In this document: piece after piece, positions 6,769 to 15,600 of the stretch
Layout: every line of letters starts with the position of its first letter
How positions within the stretch are numbered: position 1 is the first letter of the stretch
Source: Mesorhizobium neociceri
GTDB lineage: Bacteria > Pseudomonadota > Alphaproteobacteria > Rhizobiales > Rhizobiaceae
DNA length: 64,000 nt
NCBI RefSeq assembly: GCF_013520985.1
Contig: NZ_JACDTY010000002.1
Location: 62,001-126,000, forward strand
Direction: 5' to 3'
Translations under genes and position numbers: made by a program
Notes under the pieces: model-generated
Seen by the model: only the letters and a program-made list of their open reading frames with translations
Told to the model about the DNA's origin: nothing
Database searches by the model: none

Positions 6769-8103
6769 TCAGGCGGGCTGCAGATCGCCCGACAGCGCCA
6801 GGTCGGCTTCCTCGGACAATGTGCCGGCCATGGCGGCGGCGAACTTTGTCTGGTCGAGTTCACCTTCCCAGCGCGCCACCACAATGGTCGCCACTGCATT
6901 GCCGACGAAGTTGGTCAGCGCCCGGCACTCCGACATGAAGCGGTCGACGCCGAGGATAAGCGCCATGCCGGCGACCGGCACCGTAGGCACCACCGAGAGC
7001 GTTGCGGCCAACGTGATGAAGCCGGCGCCGGTGATGCCGGCGGCACCCTTGGAGCTCAGCATGGCGACGAGCAGCAGCAGGATCTGGTCGCCATAGGTGA
7101 GCGGCGTGTCGGTCGCCTGGGCGATGAACAGAGCTGCCAGCGTCATGTAGATGTTGGTGCCGTCGAGGTTGAAGGAATAGCCGGTCGGGATGACCAGGCC
7201 GACCACCGAACGATTGCAGCCGGCGCGCTCCATCTTGGCCATCAGGCCGGGAAGTGCTGCTTCCGAAGACGAGGTGCCAAGCACCAGCAGCAGCTCTTCC
7301 TTGATGTAGCGGATCAGCGCCAGGATCGAGAAGCCGTTGTACCAGGCGACTGCGCCGAGCACGACCAGCACGAAGAGCAGCGACGTCAGGTAGAAGGTGC
7401 CGATCAGAAAGGCGAGGTTGGCGATCGCGCCGATGCCGTATTTGCCGACGGTGAAGGCCATGGCGCCGAAAGCACCGATGGGGGCGGCCTTCATCAGGAT
7501 GGCGACGAGGCGGAAGATCGGCGACGTCAGCGCCTGCAGGAAGTCGACCACCGGACGGCCGCGATCGCCGACCAAAGCGAGAGAGATGCCGAACAGCACT
7601 GAGAAGAACAGCACCTGCAGGATGTCGCCCTGCGCAAAGGCGCCGGTGATGGTGTCGGGGATGATGTTCAAGAGGAAGCCGACAATGGTCGTGTCATGCG
7701 CCTTCTCGGTGAAGGTCGCGACCTTGGTGGGATCGAGCGTCGCTGCATTGATGTGCATGCCGGCACCCGGCTGAACGACGTTGGAGACGACCAGGCCGAC
7801 GACCAGTGCCAGGGTCGAGAACACCAGGAAGTAGATCATCGCCTTGCCGGCGACGCGGCCGACCTTTTTCAGGTCGGAGACGCCGGCAATGCCGGTTGTC
7901 ACTGTGAGGAAGATGACCGGCGCGATCACCATCTTGACCAGCTTGATGAAGGCATCGCCGAGCGGCTTCAGCGAAGCACCGAGTTCGGGATAGAAATGAC
8001 CAAGCAGGACGCCGGCGGCGATCGCCGTCAGCACCTGCACATAAAGATGCCGGTAGAAAGGTACCTTGCCGCGCGGTTCGGCGGCAGCGAATGCTGGCTG
8101 CAT
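6769..8103 (-). CDS. dctA: C4-dicarboxylate:cation symporter DctA
   Basis: A 444-residue inner-membrane transporter for succinate, malate and fumarate, the usual family length. About eight hydrophobic segments are visible, plus the dicarboxylate/amino-acid:cation symporter hallmarks: a serine-rich re-entrant loop ([13 protein letters not shown], residues ~275-290), [14 protein letters not shown], and [19 protein letters not shown] at 8109-8113 lies five bases before ATG 8103, so the long upstream extension is not translated. It is divergent from dctB-dctD, the two-component system that controls it in rhizobia. A perfect sigma-54 promoter lies about 90 bases upstream and a strong terminator follows the gene. 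In symbiotic rhizobia DctA feeds bacteroid nitrogen fixation. Confidence 0.95.
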   Translation of the reverse strand: MQPAFAAAEPRGKVPFYRHLYVQVLTAIAAGVLLGHFYPELGASLKPLGDAFIKLVKMVIAPVIFLTVTTGIAGVSDLKKVGRVAGKAMIYFLVFSTLALVVGLVVSNVVQPGAGMHINAATLDPTKVATFTEKAHDTTIVGFLLNIIPDTITGAFAQGDILQVLFFSVLFGISLALVGDRGRPVVDFLQALTSPIFRLVAILMKAAPIGAFGAMAFTVGKYGIGAIANLAFLIGTFYLTSLLFVLVVLGAVAWYNGFSILALIRYIKEELLLVLGTSSSEAALPGLMAKMERAGCNRSVVGLVIPTGYSFNLDGTNIYMTLAALFIAQATDTPLTYGDQILLLLVAMLSSKGAAGITGAGFITLAATLSVVPTVPVAGMALILGVDRFMSECRALTNFVGNAVATIVVARWEGELDQTKFAAAMAGTLSEEADLALSGDLQPA

Positions 8104-8193
8104 GACGTCCTCCATGGCGCCCCGATCGAAAGCTCGACCTCCCGGGGCAGTTGTTTTGACCTCCGCAGCCTCGCGACTGCTGAACGGATCTTG

Positions 8194-8209
8194 TGCAACT
8201 GCCGTGCCA
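8194..8209 (-). promoter_or_regulatory. sigma-54 (RpoN) promoter of dctA
   Basis: On the minus strand the sequence is TGGCACGGCAGTTGCA, a perfect -24/-12 promoter (TGGCACG, four bases, TTGCA). It points at dctA, with transcription expected to begin near 8183, leaving a leader of about 80 bases. This is the promoter class DctD activates at dctA in studied rhizobia. Confidence 0.9.
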
Positions 8210-8314
8210 AACTGCATGGCGAGGTCGTGCGCTTTGATTTTGTTGACTATTTCGATCGATCGAGGCTGGTGTCGCTCGAACGCAAGTGCGGACATCCGCA
8301 TGAGCGAATTGTGC

Positions 8315-8336
8315 TTTGTGCGAAATCATGCACAAA
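8315..8336. promoter_or_regulatory. probable DctD upstream activating site
   Basis: TTTGTGC, eight bases, GCACAAA forms a perfect seven-base inverted repeat. It sits about 106 bases upstream of the sigma-54 promoter, a normal enhancer distance, and just before the dctB start. DctD enhancer sites upstream of rhizobial dctA are paired imperfect palindromes; the assignment here rests on position and symmetry. Confidence 0.65.
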
Positions 8337-8342
8337 TGGGCG

Positions 8343-10202
8343 ATGATGCAACGCCCTGCCGCTGCCTTGTCATCGACGCCTGAGCAACTCGGCAAGCGGG
8401 CTCGCCGCGCCTGGCTGCTGTTTGCGGCGATCGCTCTCGTGATCGTGGCGACGGCGCTCATCGGCGCCGGCCTGTATGCGCGCCGGGCCGAGGTCGCAAC
8501 TTTGGCGGCGCAAGGCCGCACCGATGCCAACCTGAAGGTTGCGCTGCTGCGCGCCGTGCTGGAAAGCCCGCGGGCGCTGCCGCTGCTCTTGTCCGAGGAC
8601 CAGCAGGTGCATGACGCCCTGCAGAACAAAGGCGCGGTCGCGATCGACGTGCTCAACCGCAAGCTCGAAGGGTTGGTTTCCGGCACCAAGGCTTCGGTGC
8701 TCTATGTCACCGGCGTCGACGGGTTCGCGATCGCCTCCAGCAACTGGCGCGAGGCTACCAGCTTCGTCGGCAATGACTATGGTTTCCGCGCCTACTTCTC
8801 CGGTGCCATGCAATCCGGAACCGCCGAATATTTTGCGCTCGGTAACACCAGCAAACGCCCCGGCCTCTACATTTCCCGGCGCGTCGGCAATGCGGCTGCA
8901 CCGCTCGGCGTCGTCGTCGTCAAGATGGAGTTCGACCAGCTCGAAGCTGACTGGCACGAGGCCAACCGCCCGGCCTATGTCAGCGACGACCATGGCGTCG
9001 TTCTGATCACCAGCGTGCCGTCCTGGCGCTTCATGACCACCGCGCCGCTGGCCGGTCCGGTGGCTGCCGCCATCCGGAGCAGCCAGCAATTCGGCAACGC
9101 GCCGCTGATCCCCTTGCCCATCACCCGCCCCGAGGCATTGAGCCCTGACGTGTCGATGGTGCATGCGATAACGCCGGGCGGCAGCGATGCCGAATATCTC
9201 AGGCTTTCGACATTGGTCCAATCGACGCCGTGGCGGCTCGACTATCTCGTTCCAGCCGAAGCGCCTATCGCGGCCGCGGTGCGTGAGATGCGGCTGCTGG
9301 CGCTTGGCGTCGTGGTGCCGCTGCTGGCGCTGGCCGGCTATCTCCTGTGGCGCCGGCAGTCGGCGCAAATGCGCATTGCCGCCGAACAGGCGGCGCGCAT
9401 CGAGCTGGAACGCCGCGTCGTCGAACGGACGCATGATTTGAGCCTCGCACGCGACCGGCTGCAGGCCGAGATCACCGACCATCGCAGCACCGAGGCCAAG
9501 CTGCAGGTCATGCAGCAGGAGCTGGTGCAGGCCAACCGTCTTGCCACCCTCGGCCAGGTTGCCGCCGGCGTCGCGCATGAGATCAACCAGCCGGTCGCGA
9601 CCATCCGCGCCTATGCCGACAATGCCCGCGTGTTCCTGGAGCGCAAGCAGAGCGGACCGGCCGAGGAAAACCTTGGCGCGATCGCAGCACTTACCGAGCG
9701 CATCGGCGGCATCACCGAGGAGCTGAAAGCCTTTGCCCGCAAGGGCCGAACTGCGGCCGAGCCGGTCGAATTGCGCGGCGTCATCGAGGGGGCGGTCGTG
9801 CTGCTCAGGAGCCGTTTTGCCGGCCGGCTGGAGGCGCTCGATATCACGCTCCCGCCGCCGACGCTCAAGGTGATGGGCAACCGGCTGCGGCTGGAACAGG
9901 TGCTGATCAATCTGTTCCAGAACGCGTTGGAAGCGCTGGAGGGCCGCGACGGAGCCAAGGTGCTGATATCAGCCGAGGAAACCGCCGGCGGCGTGGCGCT
10001 TGTCGTCGCCGACAATGGACCGGGCATTCCGGACGCCGTCCTCAAATCGCTGTTCACGCCGTTCAACACGTCGAAGGAAAAGGGCCTCGGGCTCGGCCTC
10101 GTCATCTCGCAGGACATCGTCGCCGACTATGGCGGACGCATCGAGGTGGCGAGCGGCGGAGACGGCACGCGCTTCACCGTTCACCTCGCCAGGGCTCAAT
10201 GA
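8343..10202 (+). CDS. dctB: C4-dicarboxylate sensor histidine kinase DctB
   Basis: A sensor kinase of about 620 residues. One membrane segment lies near residues 20-42 and a second near 316-336, bracketing a periplasmic sensor region of dCACHE type. The kinase core follows: H-box [19 protein letters not shown] with His412, N-box [10 protein letters not shown] near 522, and glycine boxes DNGPGIPD near 556 and GLGLGLVIS near 580. The start is uncertain: ATGs occur at 8328, 8343 and 8346, and a TTG at 8316. I chose 8343 so that the coding part does not cover the upstream palindrome. The stop overlaps the dctD start (ATGATG), giving coupled expression. Confidence 0.92.
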   Translation: MMQRPAAALSSTPEQLGKRARRAWLLFAAIALVIVATALIGAGLYARRAEVATLAAQGRTDANLKVALLRAVLESPRALPLLLSEDQQVHDALQNKGAVAIDVLNRKLEGLVSGTKASVLYVTGVDGFAIASSNWREATSFVGNDYGFRAYFSGAMQSGTAEYFALGNTSKRPGLYISRRVGNAAAPLGVVVVKMEFDQLEADWHEANRPAYVSDDHGVVLITSVPSWRFMTTAPLAGPVAAAIRSSQQFGNAPLIPLPITRPEALSPDVSMVHAITPGGSDAEYLRLSTLVQSTPWRLDYLVPAEAPIAAAVREMRLLALGVVVPLLALAGYLLWRRQSAQMRIAAEQAARIELERRVVERTHDLSLARDRLQAEITDHRSTEAKLQVMQQELVQANRLATLGQVAAGVAHEINQPVATIRAYADNARVFLERKQSGPAEENLGAIAALTERIGGITEELKAFARKGRTAAEPVELRGVIEGAVVLLRSRFAGRLEALDITLPPPTLKVMGNRLRLEQVLINLFQNALEALEGRDGAKVLISAEETAGGVALVVADNGPGIPDAVLKSLFTPFNTSKEKGLGLGLVISQDIVADYGGRIEVASGGDGTRFTVHLARAQ

Positions 10203-11548
10203 TGGACACCGGATCGGTTATCCTGATCGACGACGACAGCGAATTGCTGAGAGCCACGCGGCAGACGCTGGAGCTGGCCGGCTTTTCGGTGTCGGCCTTT
10301 GCGACTGCGGCTGAGGCGCTGGCCGGGCTCAACGCCAACTTCTCCGGCGTGGTGGTGTCCGACATCCGTATGCCCGGCGTCGACGGCCTGCAGCTCTTCG
10401 ACCGCGTCTTGCAGCTCGATCCCGACATTCCGGTCATCCTGGTCACCGGGCATGGCGACATCGCGGTCGCGGTCAAGGCAATCAAGGACGGCGCCTACGA
10501 CTTCATCACCAAGCCCTTCGCCGCCGACCGGCTGGCGCAAAGTGTGGCGCGGGCGGCGGAAAAGCGCCGGCTGGTGATGGAGAACCGCGCCTTGCGCGAA
10601 GGTGCCGAACAGGCGCAGGACGGCCTGCCGTTGATCGGCCAGACGCCGGCGATGGAGCGGCTCCGCCGCACGCTCAGACAGATCGCCGACACCGATGTCG
10701 ATGTGCTGGTGACCGGCGAGACCGGCTCCGGCAAAGAGGTGGTGGCGAGCCTGCTGCATCGCTGGAGCCGCCGCGCTGGGGGTAATTTCGTGGCGCTGAA
10801 TTGCGGCACGCTGCCGGACACGGTCATCGAAAGCGAATTGTTCGGCCATGAGGCCGGCGCCTTCACCGGCGCCCAGAAGAAGCGCATCGGCCGCATCGAG
10901 CATTCAAGCGGCGGCACGCTGTTCCTCGACGAAATCGAAAGCATGCCGGCGTCAACCCAGGTGCAAATGCTCAGGGTGCTGGAGATGCGCGAGGTGACGC
11001 CGCTCGGCACCAACGAGATCCGGCCGGTCGATCTGCGCGTCGTCGCCGCCGCCAAGGTCGATCTCGGCGATCCCAACCAGCGCGGCGCCTTCCGCGAGGA
11101 TCTGTATTACCGGCTCAATGTGGTGACGATCTCGATCCCGCCGCTGCGGGAACGCCGCGACGACGTCGCCCTGCTGTTCTTCTACTTCGCCGAGCGTGCA
11201 GCCGCCCGCTTCCGCCGTCAAATGCCTGCCGTGCCTGCTTCGGTGCACCGCTATCTCAGCCAGCATGACTGGCCGGGCAATGTGCGGGAGCTGGCGCATT
11301 TCGCCGAGCGTTTCGTACTCGGGCTGGAGGAAGTGGGTCAGGTGCCGCCTTCCGCTTCGGCAGAATCGGATGCTGCCGGCTCGCTGCCGGAACGCCTGGA
11401 ACGCTATGAGGCCGATGTCATCCGCGAGACACTTGGCCGCAATGACGGCGATGTCCGGCGCACGATCGAGGCGCTCGGCATCCCGCGCAAGACCTTCTAC
11501 GACAAGCTGCAGCGGCACGGCATCGTGCGCAGCGATTTTTCCAGGTAA
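10199..11548 (+). CDS. dctD: sigma-54-dependent response regulator DctD
   Basis: A 449-residue NtrC-type activator. The receiver domain covers residues 1-125 with phospho-acceptor Asp55 (VVSDIRMPG) and the acidic pocket IDDD. The AAA+ domain has Walker A GETGSGKE at 173-180 and the sigma-54 contact loop GAFTGA at 220-225, followed by FLDEIESMP (Walker B) and the arginine-finger region YYRLNVV. The C-terminus (~405-445) is a Fis-type helix-turn-helix ([20 protein letters not shown]). It overlaps dctB by four bases. With DctB it should activate the sigma-54 promoter of the divergent dctA when dicarboxylates are present. Confidence 0.94.
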   Translation: MMDTGSVILIDDDSELLRATRQTLELAGFSVSAFATAAEALAGLNANFSGVVVSDIRMPGVDGLQLFDRVLQLDPDIPVILVTGHGDIAVAVKAIKDGAYDFITKPFAADRLAQSVARAAEKRRLVMENRALREGAEQAQDGLPLIGQTPAMERLRRTLRQIADTDVDVLVTGETGSGKEVVASLLHRWSRRAGGNFVALNCGTLPDTVIESELFGHEAGAFTGAQKKRIGRIEHSSGGTLFLDEIESMPASTQVQMLRVLEMREVTPLGTNEIRPVDLRVVAAAKVDLGDPNQRGAFREDLYYRLNVVTISIPPLRERRDDVALLFFYFAERAAARFRRQMPAVPASVHRYLSQHDWPGNVRELAHFAERFVLGLEEVGQVPPSASAESDAAGSLPERLERYEADVIRETLGRNDGDVRRTIEALGIPRKTFYDKLQRHGIVRSDFSR

Positions 11549-11719
11549 TTCAGTGGTGTGAGCCCGAAGCATGGCGGATTTTGCGACCCTATCCGAAAAA
11601 ACCGTGGCAAGTCGGCATCAGAAGGTGTTGAAGACCGCATTGGCCGCCTTCGGCAAGGCGCGATCCGGTTGCGCTCGGCGGATGTTGATGATTTGTTGCC
11701 GGTCAGCGGAGAATGAGTG

Positions 11720-12064
11720 ATGCGAGAACCTGCCGGTCAAGATGAGTATGGGTCGACCAGTCCCTTCGATCCGGACGATCTGCAGAATTTGAACGCGATC
11801 GGTCCGGCCATGGGCAGCGGCAATGATTTCGAGAAATACGCCGTCGCCGTGATCATCGTCTTCGGCGCGGTGATCATTGGCGGGCTGATGGCGGCTGCGA
11901 TGACCTTCGGCCATCGCAACGGCTTCCTGTTTGCGCTTGGCGGCGCGACCGCAGCCTGGATATCGGGTAATGCGCTGCTGCTCGACCGGCCGCGCATCTA
12001 CGCGTTGTTCGTTGGCATCGCGGCGCTGATGCTGGTTGGATCGACCCTGACGCTCGTCCTTTGA
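11720..12064 (+). CDS. small unknown membrane protein, three helices
   Basis: A protein of about 114 residues with no recognised family. A polar N-terminus (~40 residues) is followed by three hydrophobic helices: near residues 42-62 (AVAVIIVFGAVIIGGLMAAAM), 68-88 (GFLFALGGATAAWISGNALLL) and 93-113 (IYALFVGIAALMLVGSTLTLV). GTG at 11717 and ATG at 11720 are both possible; GGAG at 11708-11711 favours 11720. It lies 170 bases after dctD and is convergent with the gamma-glutamyltransferase gene. No function can be inferred from context. Confidence 0.6.
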   Translation: MREPAGQDEYGSTSPFDPDDLQNLNAIGPAMGSGNDFEKYAVAVIIVFGAVIIGGLMAAAMTFGHRNGFLFALGGATAAWISGNALLLDRPRIYALFVGIAALMLVGSTLTLVL

Positions 12065-12086
12065 TCGATCTTTGTTTGATCATGAT

Positions 12087-13825
12087 CTAGTATCCTAGAG
12101 CCTCGCCGGATTTGGCGCGGCTGTCGATGGCGCCGTTGTAGCGGGCGCCGCCGCCCTTCTCGATTTCCGCCAGGCTCTTGCCGCCGACAAGGATGCCGGC
12201 CGCCTGACCCCAGGTCGAATCAGCGAGATCGAGGTGGTAGCCCATGCCGGCCAGCAGTTTTTCGGTGTCGGGCGACAGGCCGAACGGTTCGACGTAGACC
12301 GTATCCGGCAGCCACTGATGGTGGATGCGCGGTGCGTCGATCGCCTCCTGGATATTCATGCCGTGGTCGATAACGTTGGCGATGGCTTCCAGCGTGATGG
12401 TGATGATGCGTGAGCCGCCGGGGCTGCCGATGACCATGAACGGCTTGCCGTCCTTGGTCACGATGGTCGGGCTCATCGATGACAGCGGCGTCTTCCTCGG
12501 CTGGATCGCGTTGGCCTCGCCCTGGACCAGACCATAGAGATTGGGCACGCCGGGCTTCTGGGTGAAATCGTCCATCTCGTTGTTGAGCAGGATGCCGGTG
12601 CCGTCGGCAACGACGCCGGCGCCGAACGAGCCGTTCAGCGTGTAGGTGACCGCGACCGCGTTGCCGTCATTGTCGATGATCGAATAGTGCGTCGTCTCCT
12701 TCGACTCGCCAAAGCCTTTCGGCATCAGGTCCTGAGAGACGCCGGCGCGGAACGGATCGATCTTGTCGCGGATGTCGTTGGCGTACCCCTTGTCGAGCAG
12801 TTTTGAGACCGGGTTGTCGACGAAATCGGGATCGCCAAGGGCCGAGTTGCGGTCGACATAGGCATGGCGCATCGCCTCGACCATGACATGCACCGTTTCG
12901 GCCGAGCCGGCGCCGAGATAGGACAGCGGGTAACCTTCCAGCACATTGAGGATTTCGCAGATGATGACGCCGCCGGAGCTTGGCGGCGGCGAAGAGACGA
13001 TTTCGTAGCCGCGATAGGTGCAGCTCACCGGCTTCAGCTCGCGCACCGCGTACTGCTCGAAATCGGCCTTGGCGAGAATGCCGCCCTTGGCGCCGCTCGC
13101 CTTGACGATGGCATCGGCGATGGCGCCTTTGTAGAAGGCGTCGGTGCCCTTTTCGGAAATGGTGGCGAGCGAGGCGGCAAGATCGGGCTGGACGAGACGC
13201 TCGCCGGCGCCATAAGGCTTGCCGTCAGGCTTCAGGAAGATGGCGGCCGCGGCAGGGTCCTTCGCCAGCCAAGCGGCATTGCTTGCGAATGAAGCGGCGT
13301 CACCCTGGTCGAGAATGAAGCCATCCTTGGCATAGGCAATTGCCGGCGCCATCAAATCCTGGCGTGGCAGCGTGCCGTATTTTTCGCGCGCCATCTCGAA
13401 ACCTGCCACGGAACCCGGCACGCCGACCGCTAGGTAGCCGTAAGGCTGGCGCCCTTCACCGGCTTGCCGTCCTTGTCGAGATACATGGTCTTGGTTGCCG
13501 CCAGCGGCGCGCGCTCGCGGAAATCGAGGAAGGTCGATTTGCCGTCCTTGAAGCGGATGGTCATGAACCCGCCGCCGCCGATATTGCCGGCATTAGGGTA
13601 AAGGACCGCGAGCGCATAGCCGACGGCGACCGCGGCATCGACAGCGTTGCCGCCCTTTTTCAGCACCTCGACGCCGGCTTCCGACGCGAAATGCTGGGCG
13701 GTGACTACCATGCCGTGCTCACCCTTGGACGGTTGCGGGGAAGCGGCATGGAGCGCTGCGGATGGCGCGAGCGCTATTGCGAGCGAAAGGGTGACGCCAA
13801 TCAGCGTCCGGCGGGTCAAGGGCAT
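12087..13825 (-). pseudogene. ggt: gamma-glutamyltransferase, split by a frameshift
   Basis: Two adjoining frames together make one complete gamma-glutamyltransferase, an exported enzyme that cleaves glutathione and transfers gamma-glutamyl groups. The N-terminal part (13430-13825) has a signal peptide (RRTLIGVTLSLAIALAPSAALHAA) and the typical HFASEAGVEVLKKGGNAVDAAVA segment. It stops after KGASLTAT. The C-terminal part (from 13421 down to 12087) resumes in another frame at GVPGSVAGFEMAREKYG and has the TTHYSIIDNDGNAVAVTYTLN nucleophile region and the SSMSPTIV segment. Adding one G near 13439 restores the expected LTGYLAVGVPGSVAG. Everything else is intact, so this is either a very recent mutation or a sequencing error. 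Confidence 0.85.
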
Positions 13826-13972
13826 GGCGGTGCTCCAGGTTCAGCGTGCTTAGAAGAGCTACTTGGAGCGGCCGAGTCCATCATCAATATGAGCGAACAC
13901 ATATTGGTGTTCGCTCCCAGGCCCAGTTCGCCATCCACGCTGCAGGAAAGAGAGCCGAGGCCGAGGCCGGCC

Positions 13973-14150
13973 AATCTCCCCCCTCGTGGGGGAGATGCCC
14001 GGCAGGGCAGAGGGGGGCGCGAAGGATCGTCAGCCTGCGGATGCTCGACCATCCAAATCTGTTTGATATGCAAACGGAAGATTTTGAGAGCCGGCGGGAC
14101 AGCGCCCCCCTCTGTCCTGCCGGACATCTCCCCCACACGGGGGGAGATTA
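13973..14150. repeat. long inverted-repeat intergenic element (copy 1)
   Basis: Two arms of about 50 bases face each other (13973-14022 and 14101-14150). Each carries a CTCCCCC...GGGGGAG hairpin followed by a GCCCGGCAGGGC-like segment and an AGAGGGGGGCGC run. The middle ~80 bases are unique. A second copy of the same design is at 51598-51763. The 332-base stretch between the two minus-strand genes holds no gene. Confidence 0.8.
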
Positions 14151-14157
14151 GCCAATC

Positions 14158-15450
14158 TCAAACAATCCCGCCTGAACCACCCACAACCGCAGGCCGTTCC
14201 GCCGCGACCTTCGCCCTGTATCCCGCCGCGCGGTAGGCGGCGACGGGATCGATGGCACCGCCGGTTTTCAGCCGCGCCATGGCCAGGATCGGCTCGACAT
14301 CGGTGCGGTAGGCAGCTTTCAGCGTCTGCGTCGCCATCAGCGCGTCATTGCCGTCCTGAAAGCCTTCGAGTGCCTTGCGGTCGACCAGCAGCGCCTGCGC
14401 ATAGGCGCGCTGCACCTCGACCGCCGACAGCATCAGGCTTTCGATCGGATCGGTGACGTTGTGGCTCTGGTCGAGCATGTGGGCGGGATCGAACCCTTCG
14501 GCGCCGGACAGTTCGGCATCGACCAGTTCGTTGAAGACGAGGAACAGGCGGTAGGGATCGATCGAGCCGGCGTCGAGATCGTCGTCGCCATATTTCGAAT
14601 CGTTGAAGTGGAAGCCGCCGAGTTTCTTGAACTGGATCAGCCGCGACACGATCATCTCGATGTTGACGTTGGGCGCATGGTGGCCAAGGTCGACCAGGCA
14701 GAACGCCTTGTCACCAAGCTCCTTGGCGATGAGATAGTTGGTGCCCCAATCCTGCACGACCGTTGAATAGAAAGCCGGCTCGTACATCTTGTGCTCGGTG
14801 AACAGCTTCCAGTCGGCAGGCAGCCCGGCATAGATCTCCTTCATGGCGTCGAGATAGCGCTCGAAGGCTTTGGCGAAATTGACCTGGCCGGGGAAGTTCG
14901 AACCGTCGCCGATCCACACCGTCAACGCTTTGGAACCAAGCGTCTTGCCGATCTCGATGCATTCGAGATTGTGCTCGACCGCCTGACGGCGCGTGCCGGC
15001 ATCGGAATGCGACAGCGAGCCGAACTTGTAGGAAAGCTTCTGGTCCCTGGCATCGGAAAAGGTGTTGGAGTTCATGGCGTCGAAGCTGAGGCCGAAACGC
15101 GAGGCCGACTGCTTCAACCGGTTCGGATCGGCCTTGTCCCAAGGGATATGCAGCGAGACGGTCGGTGTCGCCTGCGTCAACTGGCTGATGACGGCGCAAT
15201 CCTCGATCTTGTCGAAGATGTCGCGCGGTTCGCCGGCGCCGGGAAAGCGGGCAAAGCGCGTGCCGCCGGTGCCGACGCCCCAGGAGGGAATCGCCACCGC
15301 GAATTTCTCGACCTTGTCTCTGATAGCGTCGATGGCGATGCCACGGCGGTCGAGGCGTTCGCCGAGCGCGGCGTAGTCGCGATCGAGGTCGGATTTGCGT
15401 GCGGTGTTGTGGCTGGCGACGAGGTCGGCGGAGATGATGGTTTCGGACAA
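14158..15450 (-). CDS. rhaI: L-rhamnose isomerase (rhizobial RhaI type)
   Basis: A 430-residue sugar isomerase of the xylose-isomerase-like TIM-barrel class, converting L-rhamnose to L-rhamnulose in the cytoplasm. Recognisable segments are SWGVGTGGTRFARFPG, VWIGDGSNFPGQ, LFTEHKMYEPAFYSTVVQDWG with its metal-ligand Glu/His, LVDLGHHAPNVNIE, and GGFHFNDSKYGDDDLDAGS. It lies 150 bases downstream of rhaD on the same strand, across a palindromic repeat. Together they form the rhaDI operon, divergent from the rhaR-to-rhaK operon. RhaI is the first catabolic step once the phosphate is handled in the order RhaK, RhaI, RhaD described for rhizobia. Confidence 0.9.
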   Translation of the reverse strand: MSETIISADLVASHNTARKSDLDRDYAALGERLDRRGIAIDAIRDKVEKFAVAIPSWGVGTGGTRFARFPGAGEPRDIFDKIEDCAVISQLTQATPTVSLHIPWDKADPNRLKQSASRFGLSFDAMNSNTFSDARDQKLSYKFGSLSHSDAGTRRQAVEHNLECIEIGKTLGSKALTVWIGDGSNFPGQVNFAKAFERYLDAMKEIYAGLPADWKLFTEHKMYEPAFYSTVVQDWGTNYLIAKELGDKAFCLVDLGHHAPNVNIEMIVSRLIQFKKLGGFHFNDSKYGDDDLDAGSIDPYRLFLVFNELVDAELSGAEGFDPAHMLDQSHNVTDPIESLMLSAVEVQRAYAQALLVDRKALEGFQDGNDALMATQTLKAAYRTDVEPILAMARLKTGGAIDPVAAYRAAGYRAKVAAERPAVVGGSGGIV

Positions 15451-15476
15451 GTGCTATTCCTCCCGATGGTGCAGCC

Positions 15477-15598
15477 TTTACCCTCCCCTTGTGGGGAGGG
15501 TGGCCCGTAGGGCCGGGAGGGGGTCCCCCACCCCGGCCGGCATTCCCCGCTTCGCGGCGACTGCCCGCCGACCCTCCCTACAAGGGGGAGGGTAAAAA
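15477..15598. repeat. palindromic intergenic repeat between rhaD and rhaI
   Basis: ACCCTCCCCTTGTGGGGAGGGT near 15479-15500 and ACCCTCCCTACAAGGGGGAGGGT near 15574-15596 are two hairpins that can also pair with one another. The same element family is at 19757-19911 inside the rhaS-rhaT junction. It may separate or stabilise the rhaD and rhaI message parts. Confidence 0.75.
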
Positions 15599-15600
15599 GC

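Noticed and set aside
6553..7602. 349-codon plus-strand frame across dctA
   Set aside because: Antisense shadow of dctA, with repeated Asp, His, Gln and Arg and no ribosome binding site.
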